The notes under the pieces: model-generated
Databases searched by the model: none
Told to the model about the DNA's origin: nothing
Seen by the model: only the letters and a program-made list of their open reading frames with translations
In this document: positions 44,125 through 51,507 of the stretch, piece by piece
Layout of the letters: every line of letters starts with the position of its first letter
How positions within the stretch are numbered: the first letter of the stretch is position 1
Source: Myxococcales bacterium
Lineage (GTDB): Bacteria; Myxococcota; Myxococcia; Myxococcales; Anaeromyxobacteraceae
DNA: 64,000 bases
NCBI GenBank assembly: GCA_021818285.1
Contig: JAKAEO010000001.1
Coordinates: 31,447 to 95,446, forward strand
Direction: 5' to 3'
Made by a program: the position numbers and the translations under genes

Positions 44125-44154
44125 GGGCCGCCGCGAGGCGGCCCTCTCCTTCTT
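44125..44154 (+). terminator. Intrinsic terminator-like hairpin after the Cys-rich peptide
   Basis: A perfect 8-base stem (GGGCCGCC / GGCGGCCC) with a GCGA tetraloop is followed by the pyrimidine run TCTCCTTCTT. It isolates the tiny gene from thioredoxin downstream. Confidence 0.7.
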
Positions 44155-44222
44155 GCACGGGGGGCCTCGTCCCCTCTGCCCTCGCGGCAGGCATGGCCCT
44201 CGGCCCCCCAAACATGATGTCG

Positions 44223-44241
44223 CCGCGGCACGAAGCCGCGG
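44223..44241. promoter_or_regulatory. Hairpin CCGCGGC-N5-GCCGCGG ahead of the thioredoxin gene
   Basis: There is a perfect 7-base stem with loop ACGAA, 64 bases before the thioredoxin ATG, without a T-tract. It may be a leader structure, a second terminator or an operator. Confidence 0.4.
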
Positions 44242-44305
44242 ATGACTCCTCCCGTGCGGTGCAGGCTCTCAGGAAGTGAACCGACCTTCCGAAGGGGAGA
44301 CGACG

Positions 44306-44641
44306 ATGAGCGCGAACGTGAAGGAGATCACCCAGGCCGACTACCAGCGCGAGGTGCTCGCCTCCGGCGAGCCGGTGGTCCTCGACTTCTTCTCGACCGA
44401 GTGCCCGCCCTGCGAGGCGCTGGCCCCCAAGTTCGAGGCGGTGGCCGACCAGTTCGCCGGCCGGGCCCGCTTCCTGAAGATCTTCCGGCAGGGGAACCGC
44501 GACCTGGCGGCCCAGCTGGGCGTCACCGGCAGCCCGACCCTGATCTTCTTCAAGGCGGGGCAGGAGGTCGGGGAGCGGCTCGGCGGCGAGGACATCAAGC
44601 GCACGGCCATCAAGGCGCAGGTCGAGTCGATGCTGTCCTGA
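44306..44641 (+). CDS. trxA: Thioredoxin with CPPC active site
   Basis: This 111-residue cytoplasmic thiol-disulfide carrier has the usual fold pattern: PVVLDFFSTECPPCEALAP (active site C33-P-P-C36), FLKIFRQGNRDLAAQLGV and the cis-Pro loop GSPTLIFFKAG. The CPPC motif replaces the standard CGPC, which should change redox potential or partner choice. The ATG at 44306 has AAGGGGAG upstream, preferred over a GTG ten codons earlier. It is followed 29 bases later by thioredoxin reductase, so the two should work as a dedicated pair, probably supplying electrons to the arsenic/sulfur functions around them. Confidence 0.9.
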   Translation: MSANVKEITQADYQREVLASGEPVVLDFFSTECPPCEALAPKFEAVADQFAGRARFLKIFRQGNRDLAAQLGVTGSPTLIFFKAGQEVGERLGGEDIKRTAIKAQVESMLS

Positions 44642-44670
44642 CCGGCGCCGGACAGACCAGGAGACCGACC

Positions 44671-45606
44671 ATGGCGGAGCGATACGATCTCATCGTGGTG
44701 GGCGCCGGCCCGGCGGGCCTGAGCGCCGCCATCTACGCGGCGCGGGCGCGCCTGAAGACCCTGGTGCTCGACGAGAGCGTGCCGGGCGGCCAGGTGAAGA
44801 CCACGCACAAGGTGTCCAACTACCCCGGCTTCCCCGAGGACGTGAAGGGCAGCGACCTGGCCAAGGCCTTCGCCCTGCAGGCGGAGCGCTTCGGCGCGAA
44901 GATCCGGCGGGCGGTGGAGATCACCGGCCACGAGCTGGCCGGCGCCACCAAGCGGTTCGAGCTCGACGAGGAGGAGCAGGTCGAGGCCCCGGCGGTGATC
45001 GTCGCCACCGGCGCCAAGCCGCGCGACCTGGGCGTGCCCGGCGAGTCGAAGTTCAAGGGGCGCGGCATCAGCTACTGCGCCACCTGCGACGGCGCCTACT
45101 TCGAGGGCAAGGACATCCACGTCGTCGGCGGCGGCAACTCGGCGGTCGAGGAGTCGCTGTTCCTCACCCAGTTCGCCCGCAGCGTCACCATCATCCACCA
45201 GTTCGACCACTTCCAGGCCGAGGCGGCGACGGTGGAGGAGGCGCTGAAGAACCCCAAGATCAAGGTCATCTGGGACTCGGAGCCGCGGGAGTTCATCGGG
45301 GAGAAGGGGCTCGACGCCCTGCGCATCGAGAACGTGAAGACCCACGAGACGCGGGTCCTGAAGACCGACGGCGTCTTCGTCTTCATCGGCTACGTGCCGC
45401 GCGCCGACCTGGTGAAGGACGTCGTCCCGCTGAACCAGTGGGGCTACGTGGAGACGGCGGAGGACATGTCCACGCCCACCCCCGGCCTCTACGTGGCGGG
45501 CGACCTGCGCTCCAAGCGCTTCCGCCAGATCACCACCGCGGTGGCCGACGGCACCATCGCCGCGCTGGCGGCCCAGAAGTACGTGAAGGACCACCGGCCG
45601 GCCTGA
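44671..45606 (+). CDS. trxB: Thioredoxin reductase
   Basis: This 311-residue flavoenzyme has FAD motif VVGAGPAGLSAAIYAAR (about 9-25), active-site C136-A-T-C139-D, NAD(P) motif VVGGGNSAVEESLFL (about 150-164) and the C-terminal FAD contact GLYVAGDLRSKRFRQI. It passes electrons from NAD(P)H to the preceding thioredoxin. AGGAG precedes the ATG. The dinucleotide-binding loop reads GGGNSAVEE, and the following basic residues expected for NADPH are not obvious, so NADH or another donor is possible. A hairpin at 45689 and a 55-residue Cys protein follow. Confidence 0.94.
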   Translation: MAERYDLIVVGAGPAGLSAAIYAARARLKTLVLDESVPGGQVKTTHKVSNYPGFPEDVKGSDLAKAFALQAERFGAKIRRAVEITGHELAGATKRFELDEEEQVEAPAVIVATGAKPRDLGVPGESKFKGRGISYCATCDGAYFEGKDIHVVGGGNSAVEESLFLTQFARSVTIIHQFDHFQAEAATVEEALKNPKIKVIWDSEPREFIGEKGLDALRIENVKTHETRVLKTDGVFVFIGYVPRADLVKDVVPLNQWGYVETAEDMSTPTPGLYVAGDLRSKRFRQITTAVADGTIAALAAQKYVKDHRPA

Positions 45607-45688
45607 CCGGCGCACGCCGCGGCGGCGCCGCGCACCCCCGCCGCCCGCCTGGGTACCGGGGCCCGAAACCGGGTGACCTCCGCGGGAG

Positions 45689-45708
45689 CGGGGCCGATAA
45701 TGGCCCCG
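45689..45708 (+). promoter_or_regulatory. Hairpin before the 55-residue Cys protein
   Basis: CGGGGCC and GGCCCCG pair around GATAAT, ending 6 bases before an outer CCGCTC that can pair with GAGCGG with a bulge. The GGAGGAGAGG ribosome site lies just downstream. No T-tract follows. Confidence 0.4.
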
Positions 45709-45731
45709 ACCCGCTCGGAGGAGAGGCGCTC

Positions 45732-45899
45732 ATGACCGACGTCGCGCTGTCGCCGAAGGAGATCCGGATCCTGGTGCAGTCGCTCGACAACTGCCTCGCC
45801 ACCTGCAAGGTGCACGCGAAGAAGCCCGACGCGCCCTGCGAGGACTGCGACGCCGCCAAGAAGATCCAGGACAAGCTGAAGAAGAAGCTGCTCGCCTGA
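45732..45899 (+). CDS. 55-residue Cys-containing protein of unknown function
   Basis: The ATG at 45732 has a strong ribosome site (GGAGGAGAGG). The helical, charged product has the block DNCLATCKVHAKKPDAPC followed by EDC, so four Cys and one His lie within 22 residues, likely a metal or cluster site. A Lys-rich tail (DKLKKKLLA) follows. Spacing to trxB (125 bases) and an intervening hairpin suggest separate control. I do not recognise a named family. It could be a small metal carrier or redox partner of the surrounding sulfur genes. Confidence 0.65.
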   Translation: MTDVALSPKEIRILVQSLDNCLATCKVHAKKPDAPCEDCDAAKKIQDKLKKKLLA

Positions 45900-46019
45900 C
45901 CGGCAGGTCGCCCGCCCCCGGGCGCCACTCCCCACGAGGTGCACGCCGCCCGGACGCTCCGGCCCGCCGGGTGGGCTGCGGCGACTCGCCCGACGCGATC
46001 GCGCGCGCGCTGAAGCAGG

Positions 46020-46316
46020 TCACCGGCCAGAGCTGATCGGGCCGCGCGGCGGGGCGGCGGGGGCGGCCGCCTCGGCGCGGCGCGGCCACCCGGCGAGCCC
46101 CCCGACGAAGGCGCCGTAGAGCGTGGCGATCCAGACGTTCGAGGTGATGGGGCAGGTCCCGGTCCGGCAGCCGATGAAGTGCGAGTAGGCGGCGCCGGCG
46201 GCGGCCCCGGCGAGGACGGCGAGCGGCAGCCGGTAGCGGGCCAGCTTGCGCCAGGGCGGCGGCCGCGTGCCCTCCTGGGGCGTCTCGGGTCTCGGGGTGG
46301 TCTCGGGTCCGGTCAC
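46020..46316 (-). CDS. DUF6132-like small membrane protein
   Basis: This 98-residue protein has two transmembrane segments (about 31-47 and 61-78) linked by the conserved motif IGCRTGTCPITSN, which I recognise as DUF6132-like. The two Cys face one side of the membrane and might bind a metal or persulfide. A GTG start has GGAGAGG upstream on the minus strand. It is divergent from the ArsR-family regulator across a 322-base region. DUF6132-type proteins are often near rhodanese and sulfur-transport genes, which fits this locus. Its function is unknown. Confidence 0.72.
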   Translation of the reverse strand: MTGPETTPRPETPQEGTRPPPWRKLARYRLPLAVLAGAAAGAAYSHFIGCRTGTCPITSNVWIATLYGAFVGGLAGWPRRAEAAAPAAPPRGPISSGR

Positions 46317-46358
46317 GTGAGCCTCTCCATGACCGTCGGAGCCAAGGCGGCGCCGCGG

Positions 46359-46380
46359 GATTCACGCCCTGCGCGGAATC
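46359..46380. promoter_or_regulatory. Inverted repeat GATTC-N12-GAATC, copy 2
   Basis: It has the same arms and exact 12-base spacer as at 43908-43929, here 43 bases upstream of the DUF6132-like gene. It resembles the ATTC/GAAT-type sites of persulfide-sensing ArsR-family repressors, though the spacing differs from the one I recall for SqrR. Confidence 0.5.
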
Positions 46381-46604
46381 TGCGCTTCACCGTGGGTCAG
46401 TCGCGGTCGCGCCAGGATCCCCGCGATGCGACGCGAGGTCGCACCGCTCCCCGGGGCGGCGCCGACCCGCGCGCTGGCGCGCATGCGGAAGTCGACGCAG
46501 CCCTGCGCGTGGTCCCCCATCCGGACGGCCGGGCCTCGCCGCAACACCCCGTACCGGCGCCGGGGCCGGTCGGGCACATGGCTTGCGTATGGCGATGCCG
46601 CGAT

Positions 46605-46620
46605 ATAGCGACGTCGCTAT
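46605..46620. promoter_or_regulatory. Perfect 16-base palindrome, likely ArsR-family operator
   Basis: ATAGCGACGTCGCTAT ends 18 bases before the regulator ATG. A related half-site, TATGGCGA, lies 16 bases upstream of TATAGCGA. The rare AT content and the position over a possible -10 (TATAGC) suggest autorepression. Confidence 0.65.
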
Positions 46621-46638
46621 GCGGCGTCGGAGGAGCCG

Positions 46639-46974
46639 ATGGCCGCACGACCGACGCTTCGCATCGAGAGGGCCGCGGGCTCGGAGCTGGCCCGCGACGA
46701 CGCGAAGTCGGCGCGCATCGCCGAGGTCCTGAAGGCGGTCGCGCACCCGTTGCGCGTGCGCATCGTCGCCATCCTCTGCCGCGGCGAGCAGCACGTGAGC
46801 GCCCTCGCCGAGGCCCTGGACGCGCCGCAGGCCATCGTGTCGCAGCAGCTGCGGATCCTCCGCCTGCACGATCTGGTCGCCGCCACCCGGCAGGACGGCT
46901 TCGCCTACTACCGGCTGGCCGAGCCGCAGCTGAGGAGCCTCGTCAGCTGCATGGAGAAGTGCGAGGCGCGCTAG
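46639..46974 (+). CDS. ArsR-family repressor with persulfide-sensor-like cysteines
   Basis: This 111-residue winged-helix regulator has VLKAVAHPLRVRIVAIL (helix 2 region), LDAPQAIVSQQLRILRLHDLV (recognition helix) and FAYYRLAEPQL (wing). It lacks the ELCVC metal site of classical arsenic ArsR. Instead it has C47 (ILCRGE) plus C104 and C108 in the last helix, an arrangement like SqrR/BigR sulfide-persulfide sensors. GGAGGAG precedes the ATG, and the palindrome at 46605 lies in its promoter. It is 22 bases upstream of the molybdoenzyme operon, so it probably controls that operon and itself. Metalloid sensing through the same Cys remains possible. Confidence 0.85.
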   Translation: MAARPTLRIERAAGSELARDDAKSARIAEVLKAVAHPLRVRIVAILCRGEQHVSALAEALDAPQAIVSQQLRILRLHDLVAATRQDGFAYYRLAEPQLRSLVSCMEKCEAR

Positions 46975-46996
46975 CGCCTCGGGGGAGCGGAGAGCG

Positions 46997-49222
46997 ATGG
47001 ACGCGATCACGCGCCGCAAGTTCATCCAGATCGGCGCCGCCGGGGCCGGCGTCGCCGCCGTGGGATCGGGCCTCACCACCCGCTGGTGGGGTCTCGACGG
47101 GGATCCGGTCGAGGATCCGGGCACCGAGGGCGACCGGGTGGTCCCCACCTTCTGCGAGCTGTGCTTCTGGAACTGCGGCCAGCTCGCCCACGTGAAGGAT
47201 GGCCGGGTCACCAAGATCACCGGGAACCCCGACCACCCGCTGTCCCGGGGCATGCTCTGCCCGCGCGGCGCCGGCGCCACCGGCCTGCTCTACGACCCCG
47301 ACCGGCTGAAGCGGCCGCTGGTCCGCGCCTCGAAGCGGGGCGAGGACGTCTTCCAGGAGGTGAGCTGGGACGCGGCCCTCAACAAGGTGGGCGAGGGGCT
47401 GTTGCGGGTGAAGGCCCGCCACGGCGCCGAGGCGGTGGCCCTCTTCACCCACGGCTTCGGCGGCAGCTGGTTCAAGTGGTTCATGAAGGTGTGGGGCTCG
47501 CCCAACATCGGCGCCCCGTCCTACGCCCAGTGCCGCGGGCCGCGCGAGGCCGCGTACACCCTCACCTACGGCGCGCCGCTGGGCTCGCCCGAGCCCATCG
47601 ACATCGAGAACGCCCGGGTCATCACGCTGATCGGCAGCCACCTGGGCGAGAACATGCACAACACCCAGGTGCAGGAGCTGGCCGACGCCGTCGGCAAGGG
47701 AGCCCAGCTGGTGGTGGTGGACCCGCGCTTCTCGGTGGCGGCGGGGAAGGCCCGCTACTGGCTGCCCGTCAAGCCGGGCACCGACGTGGCGCTGCTGCTC
47801 GCCTGGATGAACGTCATCGTCGAGGAGAAGCGCTACGACGCCGAGTACCTGGCGAAGTACGCCACCGGCCTCGACGAGCTCAAGGCCCACGTCGCCGGGA
47901 AGACGCCGGAGTGGGCCTGGCCGCTCACCGGGGTCCGGCCGGAGCTGATCCGCGAGTCGGCCCGGTTCATCGCCGCGGCGCGGCCGGCGTCGCTCGTCCA
48001 CCCGGGCCGCCACACCACCTGGACCGGCGACGACACCCAGCGGGCGCGGGCCATGGCCATCCTGGCGGCGCTGCTGGGGAGCTGGGGCCGGCGCGGCGGC
48101 TACCTCTCCACCGGCGCGGTGTCGCTCGCCGGCTACCCGGTGCAGGCGCCCGCCGGGGCCGTCCGGCCGGCGGCCGACAAGCCGAAGCAGGGCGGCTACC
48201 CGGTGGCCGACGAGGTCCTGGCCTCGGGCCTCTGCGACGCCACCCGGCCCGGCTTCGCGATGTACGACATGAAGGCCTGGATCGTCTACGGCACCAACCT
48301 CATGCAATCGCTGCCGGCGCCGCAGGAGACCGTCAAGGCCGTCCAGGGGCTGGACTTCCTGGTGGCCATCGACGTGCTGCCGGCGGAGATCTGCGGCTGG
48401 GCCGACGTGGTGCTGCCCGAGGCCACCTACCTGGAGCGGGACGACGACCTGGCGGCGCCGCGCTGGAAGACGCCCTTCGTCGCCATCCGCCAGGCGGCGG
48501 TCGAGCCCTTGTACGACTCCCGGCCCGGCTGGTGGATCGCCAAGGAGATGGGCAAGGCCGTCGGGCTGGGCGCCCACTTCCCCTGGAAGGACGCCGCCGA
48601 GTTCGTGGAGACGCGGGCGCGGGCGTCGGGCCTCGACGTCGCCGAGCTGCGGCGCAAGGGGGCGCTCGCCGGCAAGCGCATCGCCACCTGCGAGGAGGAG
48701 GGGGCGCCGCCCCCCATCTCCACCGAGAGCGGGAAGATCCAGCTGCACAGCGCCGAGCTGGCGAAGCTGGGCTTCGACCCCATCCCCAGCTTCTACCCGC
48801 CCGAGGAGGGGCCGCCCGGCAGCTTCCGGCTGCTCATGGGGCGGGCGCCGACCCACACCTTCGGCCGCACCGCCAACAACCGCCTGCTGGCCGAGCCCTA
48901 CCCGGAGAACGAGGTGTGGATCAACGCCGACGCCGCCCGGGCCCTGCCCACGCCGGTGAGGAACGGCGACCGGGTGATGCTGGTGAACCAGGACGGCGTG
49001 AAGAGCGGCCCGGTGCGCGCCAAGGTCACCGAGCGCATCCGCGGCGACTGCGTCTACCTGGTCCACGGCTGGGGCCACACCGCGCGCGGGCTCCGCTACG
49101 CCCGCGGCCGCGGCGCCTCCACCAGCGCCCTGACCACCCGCTACAAGGTCGACCCGATCATGGGCGGCACCGGCATGAACGTGAACTTCGTCCGCCTCGA
49201 GCCCGCCGAGAGGTCCGCATGA
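46997..49222 (+). CDS. Molybdopterin oxidoreductase, polysulfide/thiosulfate reductase-like catalytic subunit
   Basis: This 741-residue periplasmic enzyme is exported by Tat (TRRKFIQIG signal). A [4Fe-4S] site lies at C53, C56, C60 and C88, and a probable Mo-ligating Cys, C179 (SYAQCRG), as in PsrA/PhsA and ArrA. Other family segments are GSHLGENMHNTQ, VVDPRFSVAAGKA, VLPEATYLERDDD and GRAPTHTFGRTANN. It forms an operon with an electron-transfer subunit (ATGA overlap), YeeE/YedE transporters and an NrfD anchor, so polysulfide, thiosulfate or tetrathionate reduction fits best. Arsenate or selenate reductase (ArrA/SrrA-like) is the main alternative because ArsM-like genes are close. Confidence 0.85.
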   Translation: MDAITRRKFIQIGAAGAGVAAVGSGLTTRWWGLDGDPVEDPGTEGDRVVPTFCELCFWNCGQLAHVKDGRVTKITGNPDHPLSRGMLCPRGAGATGLLYDPDRLKRPLVRASKRGEDVFQEVSWDAALNKVGEGLLRVKARHGAEAVALFTHGFGGSWFKWFMKVWGSPNIGAPSYAQCRGPREAAYTLTYGAPLGSPEPIDIENARVITLIGSHLGENMHNTQVQELADAVGKGAQLVVVDPRFSVAAGKARYWLPVKPGTDVALLLAWMNVIVEEKRYDAEYLAKYATGLDELKAHVAGKTPEWAWPLTGVRPELIRESARFIAAARPASLVHPGRHTTWTGDDTQRARAMAILAALLGSWGRRGGYLSTGAVSLAGYPVQAPAGAVRPAADKPKQGGYPVADEVLASGLCDATRPGFAMYDMKAWIVYGTNLMQSLPAPQETVKAVQGLDFLVAIDVLPAEICGWADVVLPEATYLERDDDLAAPRWKTPFVAIRQAAVEPLYDSRPGWWIAKEMGKAVGLGAHFPWKDAAEFVETRARASGLDVAELRRKGALAGKRIATCEEEGAPPPISTESGKIQLHSAELAKLGFDPIPSFYPPEEGPPGSFRLLMGRAPTHTFGRTANNRLLAEPYPENEVWINADAARALPTPVRNGDRVMLVNQDGVKSGPVRAKVTERIRGDCVYLVHGWGHTARGLRYARGRGASTSALTTRYKVDPIMGGTGMNVNFVRLEPAERSA

Positions 49223-49758
49223 AGAAGCGCTACGCCATGGCGGTGGACACCCGGCGCTGCGTCGGGTGCAGCGCCTGCGTCATCGCCTGCAAGACCGAGA
49301 ACCGCCTGCCCCACGGCGGGTTCCGCGACTGGATCGTCCAGGAGACCAGCGGGCGCTTCCCCGGCCTCTCCATGGAGATCCGCTCGGAGCGCTGCAACCA
49401 CTGCTCCGACGCCCCCTGCGTGTCGGCCTGCCCCACCGGTGCCTCGCACCTGGCCGAGGGCGGCGTGGTGCTGGTGAACCGCGCCAAGTGCACCGGCTGC
49501 AAGGCCTGCATCGCCTCCTGCGCCTACGGCGCCCGCTACGTCCACCCCGACGGCTACGTGGACAAGTGCACCTTCTGCCTGCACCGGGTCCAGCAGGGGA
49601 AGCGGCCCGCCTGCGTCGAGACCTGCCCGACCCGCTCGCTCACCTTCGGCGACCTGGCCGATCCCGGGAGCGCCGTGGTCCAGCTGATCCACTCGCGCCG
49701 GAACAAGGTGCTGAAGCCCGAGACCGGCAACCGGCCCAACGTCTTCTTCCTCGCCTAG
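49219..49758 (+). CDS. 4Fe-4S dicluster electron-transfer subunit (PsrB/PhsB-like)
   Basis: This 179-residue ferredoxin-like protein has four Cys groups for four [4Fe-4S] clusters: CVGCSACVIAC, CNHCSDAPCVSACP, CTGCKACIASC and CTFCLHRVQQGKRPACVETCP. It links the membrane subunit to the molybdoenzyme. There is no signal peptide, so it would be carried through Tat with the catalytic subunit. The ATG overlaps the catalytic gene stop by four bases. Confidence 0.93.
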   Translation: MKKRYAMAVDTRRCVGCSACVIACKTENRLPHGGFRDWIVQETSGRFPGLSMEIRSERCNHCSDAPCVSACPTGASHLAEGGVVLVNRAKCTGCKACIASCAYGARYVHPDGYVDKCTFCLHRVQQGKRPACVETCPTRSLTFGDLADPGSAVVQLIHSRRNKVLKPETGNRPNVFFLA

Positions 49759-49767
49759 GGAGCGGCC

Positions 49768-50283
49768 ATGGAACGAGATCCCGACAGGTTCTGGAACCCC
49801 TACCTCGCCGGCGTGGCGCTGGGGCTGGTGCTGCTGGGGAGCTACCTGGTGATGGGCAACGGCCTGGGGGCCTCGGGCGCGTCGCTGCGCCTGGGAGTCG
49901 CCGCCCTCGGCGTCGTCGCCCCGGGGGTGGTGGAGCGGTCGCCCGGGCTGGCGCACGCCTGGGCCGGGGGCCACCCCTTCGACTTCTGGCTGAGCTTCGA
50001 GATCCTCGGGGTGGTGCTGGGCGGCTTCGTCGGCGCCTACACCTCCGGGCGCCTGAAGTGGGAGGTGCTCAAGGCCCCGGCCTTCCCCCGGGCGAAGCGG
50101 CTGGCCCTGGCGCTGCTGGGCGGCCTGATCATGGGGGCGGCGGCGCGGGTGTCGCGCGGCTGCACCTCGGGCCAGGCCCTGAGCGGCGGCGCCCTCCTCA
50201 GCGTGGGGAGCTGGGCCTTCATGTTCTCGGTCTTCGGCGGCGGCTACGCCTTCGCGTGGTTCGTGAGGAGGCAGCTGCGATGA
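49768..50283 (+). CDS. YeeE/YedE-family membrane protein (first half-transporter)
   Basis: This 171-residue inner-membrane protein has four hydrophobic helices and the family signature RGCTSGQALSGG (Cys near 131) with GGGYAFAW. YeeE/YedE proteins import sulfur compounds such as thiosulfate, passing them along conserved Cys. The pair with the next gene (ATGA overlap at 50280) mirrors two-part thiosulfate importers. Within the operon it could supply or recapture the sulfur substrate of the reductase. Confidence 0.87.
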   Translation: MERDPDRFWNPYLAGVALGLVLLGSYLVMGNGLGASGASLRLGVAALGVVAPGVVERSPGLAHAWAGGHPFDFWLSFEILGVVLGGFVGAYTSGRLKWEVLKAPAFPRAKRLALALLGGLIMGAAARVSRGCTSGQALSGGALLSVGSWAFMFSVFGGGYAFAWFVRRQLR

Positions 50284-51485
50284 CCTTCCCGTTCTGGTCG
50301 CTCACCGCGGAGAGCCGCGAGCTGGGGCTCGTCGCCGGCGTCGCCATCGGCTTCGCCTTCGGCTTCGTCCTGGAGCGGGCCGGCTTCGGCCGGGCCCAGA
50401 AGCTCGCGGCGCAGTTCTACGGGACCGACATGACCGTCCTCAAGGTCATGTTCGGCGCCATCGTCACCGCCATGCTCGGCATGGTGCTCCTCTCCGGCCT
50501 GGGGCTGGTGGACCTGCGCGCCGTGGCCGACAACGCCACCAGCGGCACCTACCTGTGGCCCATGGTGGTGGGCGGCTTCGCCCTGGGCGTCGGCTTCATC
50601 GTCTCGGGCTACTGCCCCGGGACCTCGATGGTCGCCATGGCCTCGGGGAAGATCGACGGCCTGATGACGGTGGTGGGCGTCGTCGCCGGCCAGGTGATCT
50701 GGACCGGGATCGAGCACCTCCCGGCCATCTCCCGGCTCCAGAACGCGAGCGACCTGGGCCACGTCTACCTCCCCGACCTGCTGCACCTCGGCCCCCGGGC
50801 CGGACCGGCCATCGTGGCCTTGGCCGTCACCGCCATGGCGGTGGCGGCCTTCCTCGGCGCCGACCGGATCGAGAAGATCCTCGCGAAGCCCGCGCCGGGC
50901 GCCCCGGCACGGGCCACGCCGGCGCGGCGCGCCGTCTTCGCCGGCTTCGCGGCCACCGCCCTCTTCGCGCTGGCGGCGGCGGCCCTGCCGACCGGGAGCG
51001 CCGCCGTCCCGGCGGGCCCGCCGCGCCTCACCCCCATGGAGCTGGCACGCCGCGTCCTCGACGAGCCCTGGAAGGTGCGGGTCCTCGACCTGCGGCCCAT
51101 GGCCGACTGCGCCGCCGCCCGCGTCCCGGGCTCCGAGTGCGTGCCGGCCGACCAGCTCGGGAAGCTGCGGCTCGCCGACGCCAACCCGGCGCGCGAGATC
51201 GTGCTGGTGGGCGGCGCCGACCTGTCGGCGCCCCCGCCGGCCGCCGCCGCCTACCCGGGCCGGGTGGCGCTGCTCGACGGCGGCTTCCCCGCCTGGAAGG
51301 TCTTCGCGCTGGAGGCGCCCCCGCCGCCCGCCGCCGGCGCCTCGGCCCGGGAGCTGGACACCTGGCGGCTGCGGGCGGGGATCGCCGCGGCCATGACCGG
51401 CGTGAAGGCGGCGCCGCCGCCGCCCATGCCCAGCGGCGACGCGCCCGCGCCGCGCAAGAAGGGAGGCGGAGGCTGCGGCGGGTAG
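50280..51485 (+). CDS. YeeE/YedE transporter fused to a Cys-less rhodanese domain
   Basis: In this 401-residue protein, residues 1-215 contain six or so helices with the YeeE/YedE motif SGYCPGTSMVAMASG. After a linker and another helix (about 222-240), residues 250-345 read as a rhodanese fold: VRVLDLRPMADCAAARVPGSECVPADQL, then EIVLVGGADLS and LDGGFPAWK. The catalytic loop where rhodanese has Cys reads VGGADLS, so sulfur transfer by the usual Cys is unlikely. A Pro/Gly tail ends GGGGCGG with one Cys. Sulfur-compound transport plus binding of sulfur donors is the best guess. Confidence 0.85.
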   Translation: MTFPFWSLTAESRELGLVAGVAIGFAFGFVLERAGFGRAQKLAAQFYGTDMTVLKVMFGAIVTAMLGMVLLSGLGLVDLRAVADNATSGTYLWPMVVGGFALGVGFIVSGYCPGTSMVAMASGKIDGLMTVVGVVAGQVIWTGIEHLPAISRLQNASDLGHVYLPDLLHLGPRAGPAIVALAVTAMAVAAFLGADRIEKILAKPAPGAPARATPARRAVFAGFAATALFALAAAALPTGSAAVPAGPPRLTPMELARRVLDEPWKVRVLDLRPMADCAAARVPGSECVPADQLGKLRLADANPAREIVLVGGADLSAPPPAAAAYPGRVALLDGGFPAWKVFALEAPPPPAAGASARELDTWRLRAGIAAAMTGVKAAPPPPMPSGDAPAPRKKGGGGCGG

Positions 51486-51507
51486 CCCGCGCCCCCGGGG
51501 ACACGAC

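Larger units (their letters stand above)
46317..46638. other. 322-base divergent control region, no convincing gene
   Basis: It holds two operator candidates listed separately (46359-46380 and 46605-46620). Short reading frames exist here on both strands, but none has both a ribosome site and a recognisable product. Also seen: GCGCGC-TG-GCGCGC near 46476. Confidence 0.5.

Noticed and set aside
45974..46036. Plus-strand tail reading GCGDSPDAIARALKQV before a TGA
   Set aside because: It looks protein-like, but there is no start codon with a ribosome site, and it overlaps the DUF6132-like gene. It may be a remnant, not supportable as a gene.
46362..46648. Short minus-strand frames in the divergent region upstream of the ArsR gene
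   Set aside because: They overlap each other and the operator palindrome, and lack a convincing ribosome site or recognisable product.
46997..49222. Annotation as respiratory arsenate reductase (ArrA)
   Set aside because: The Mo-ligating Cys is shared with PsrA/PhsA, the protein is shorter than typical ArrA, and YeeE/YedE and NrfD neighbours point to sulfur. Kept only as an alternative.
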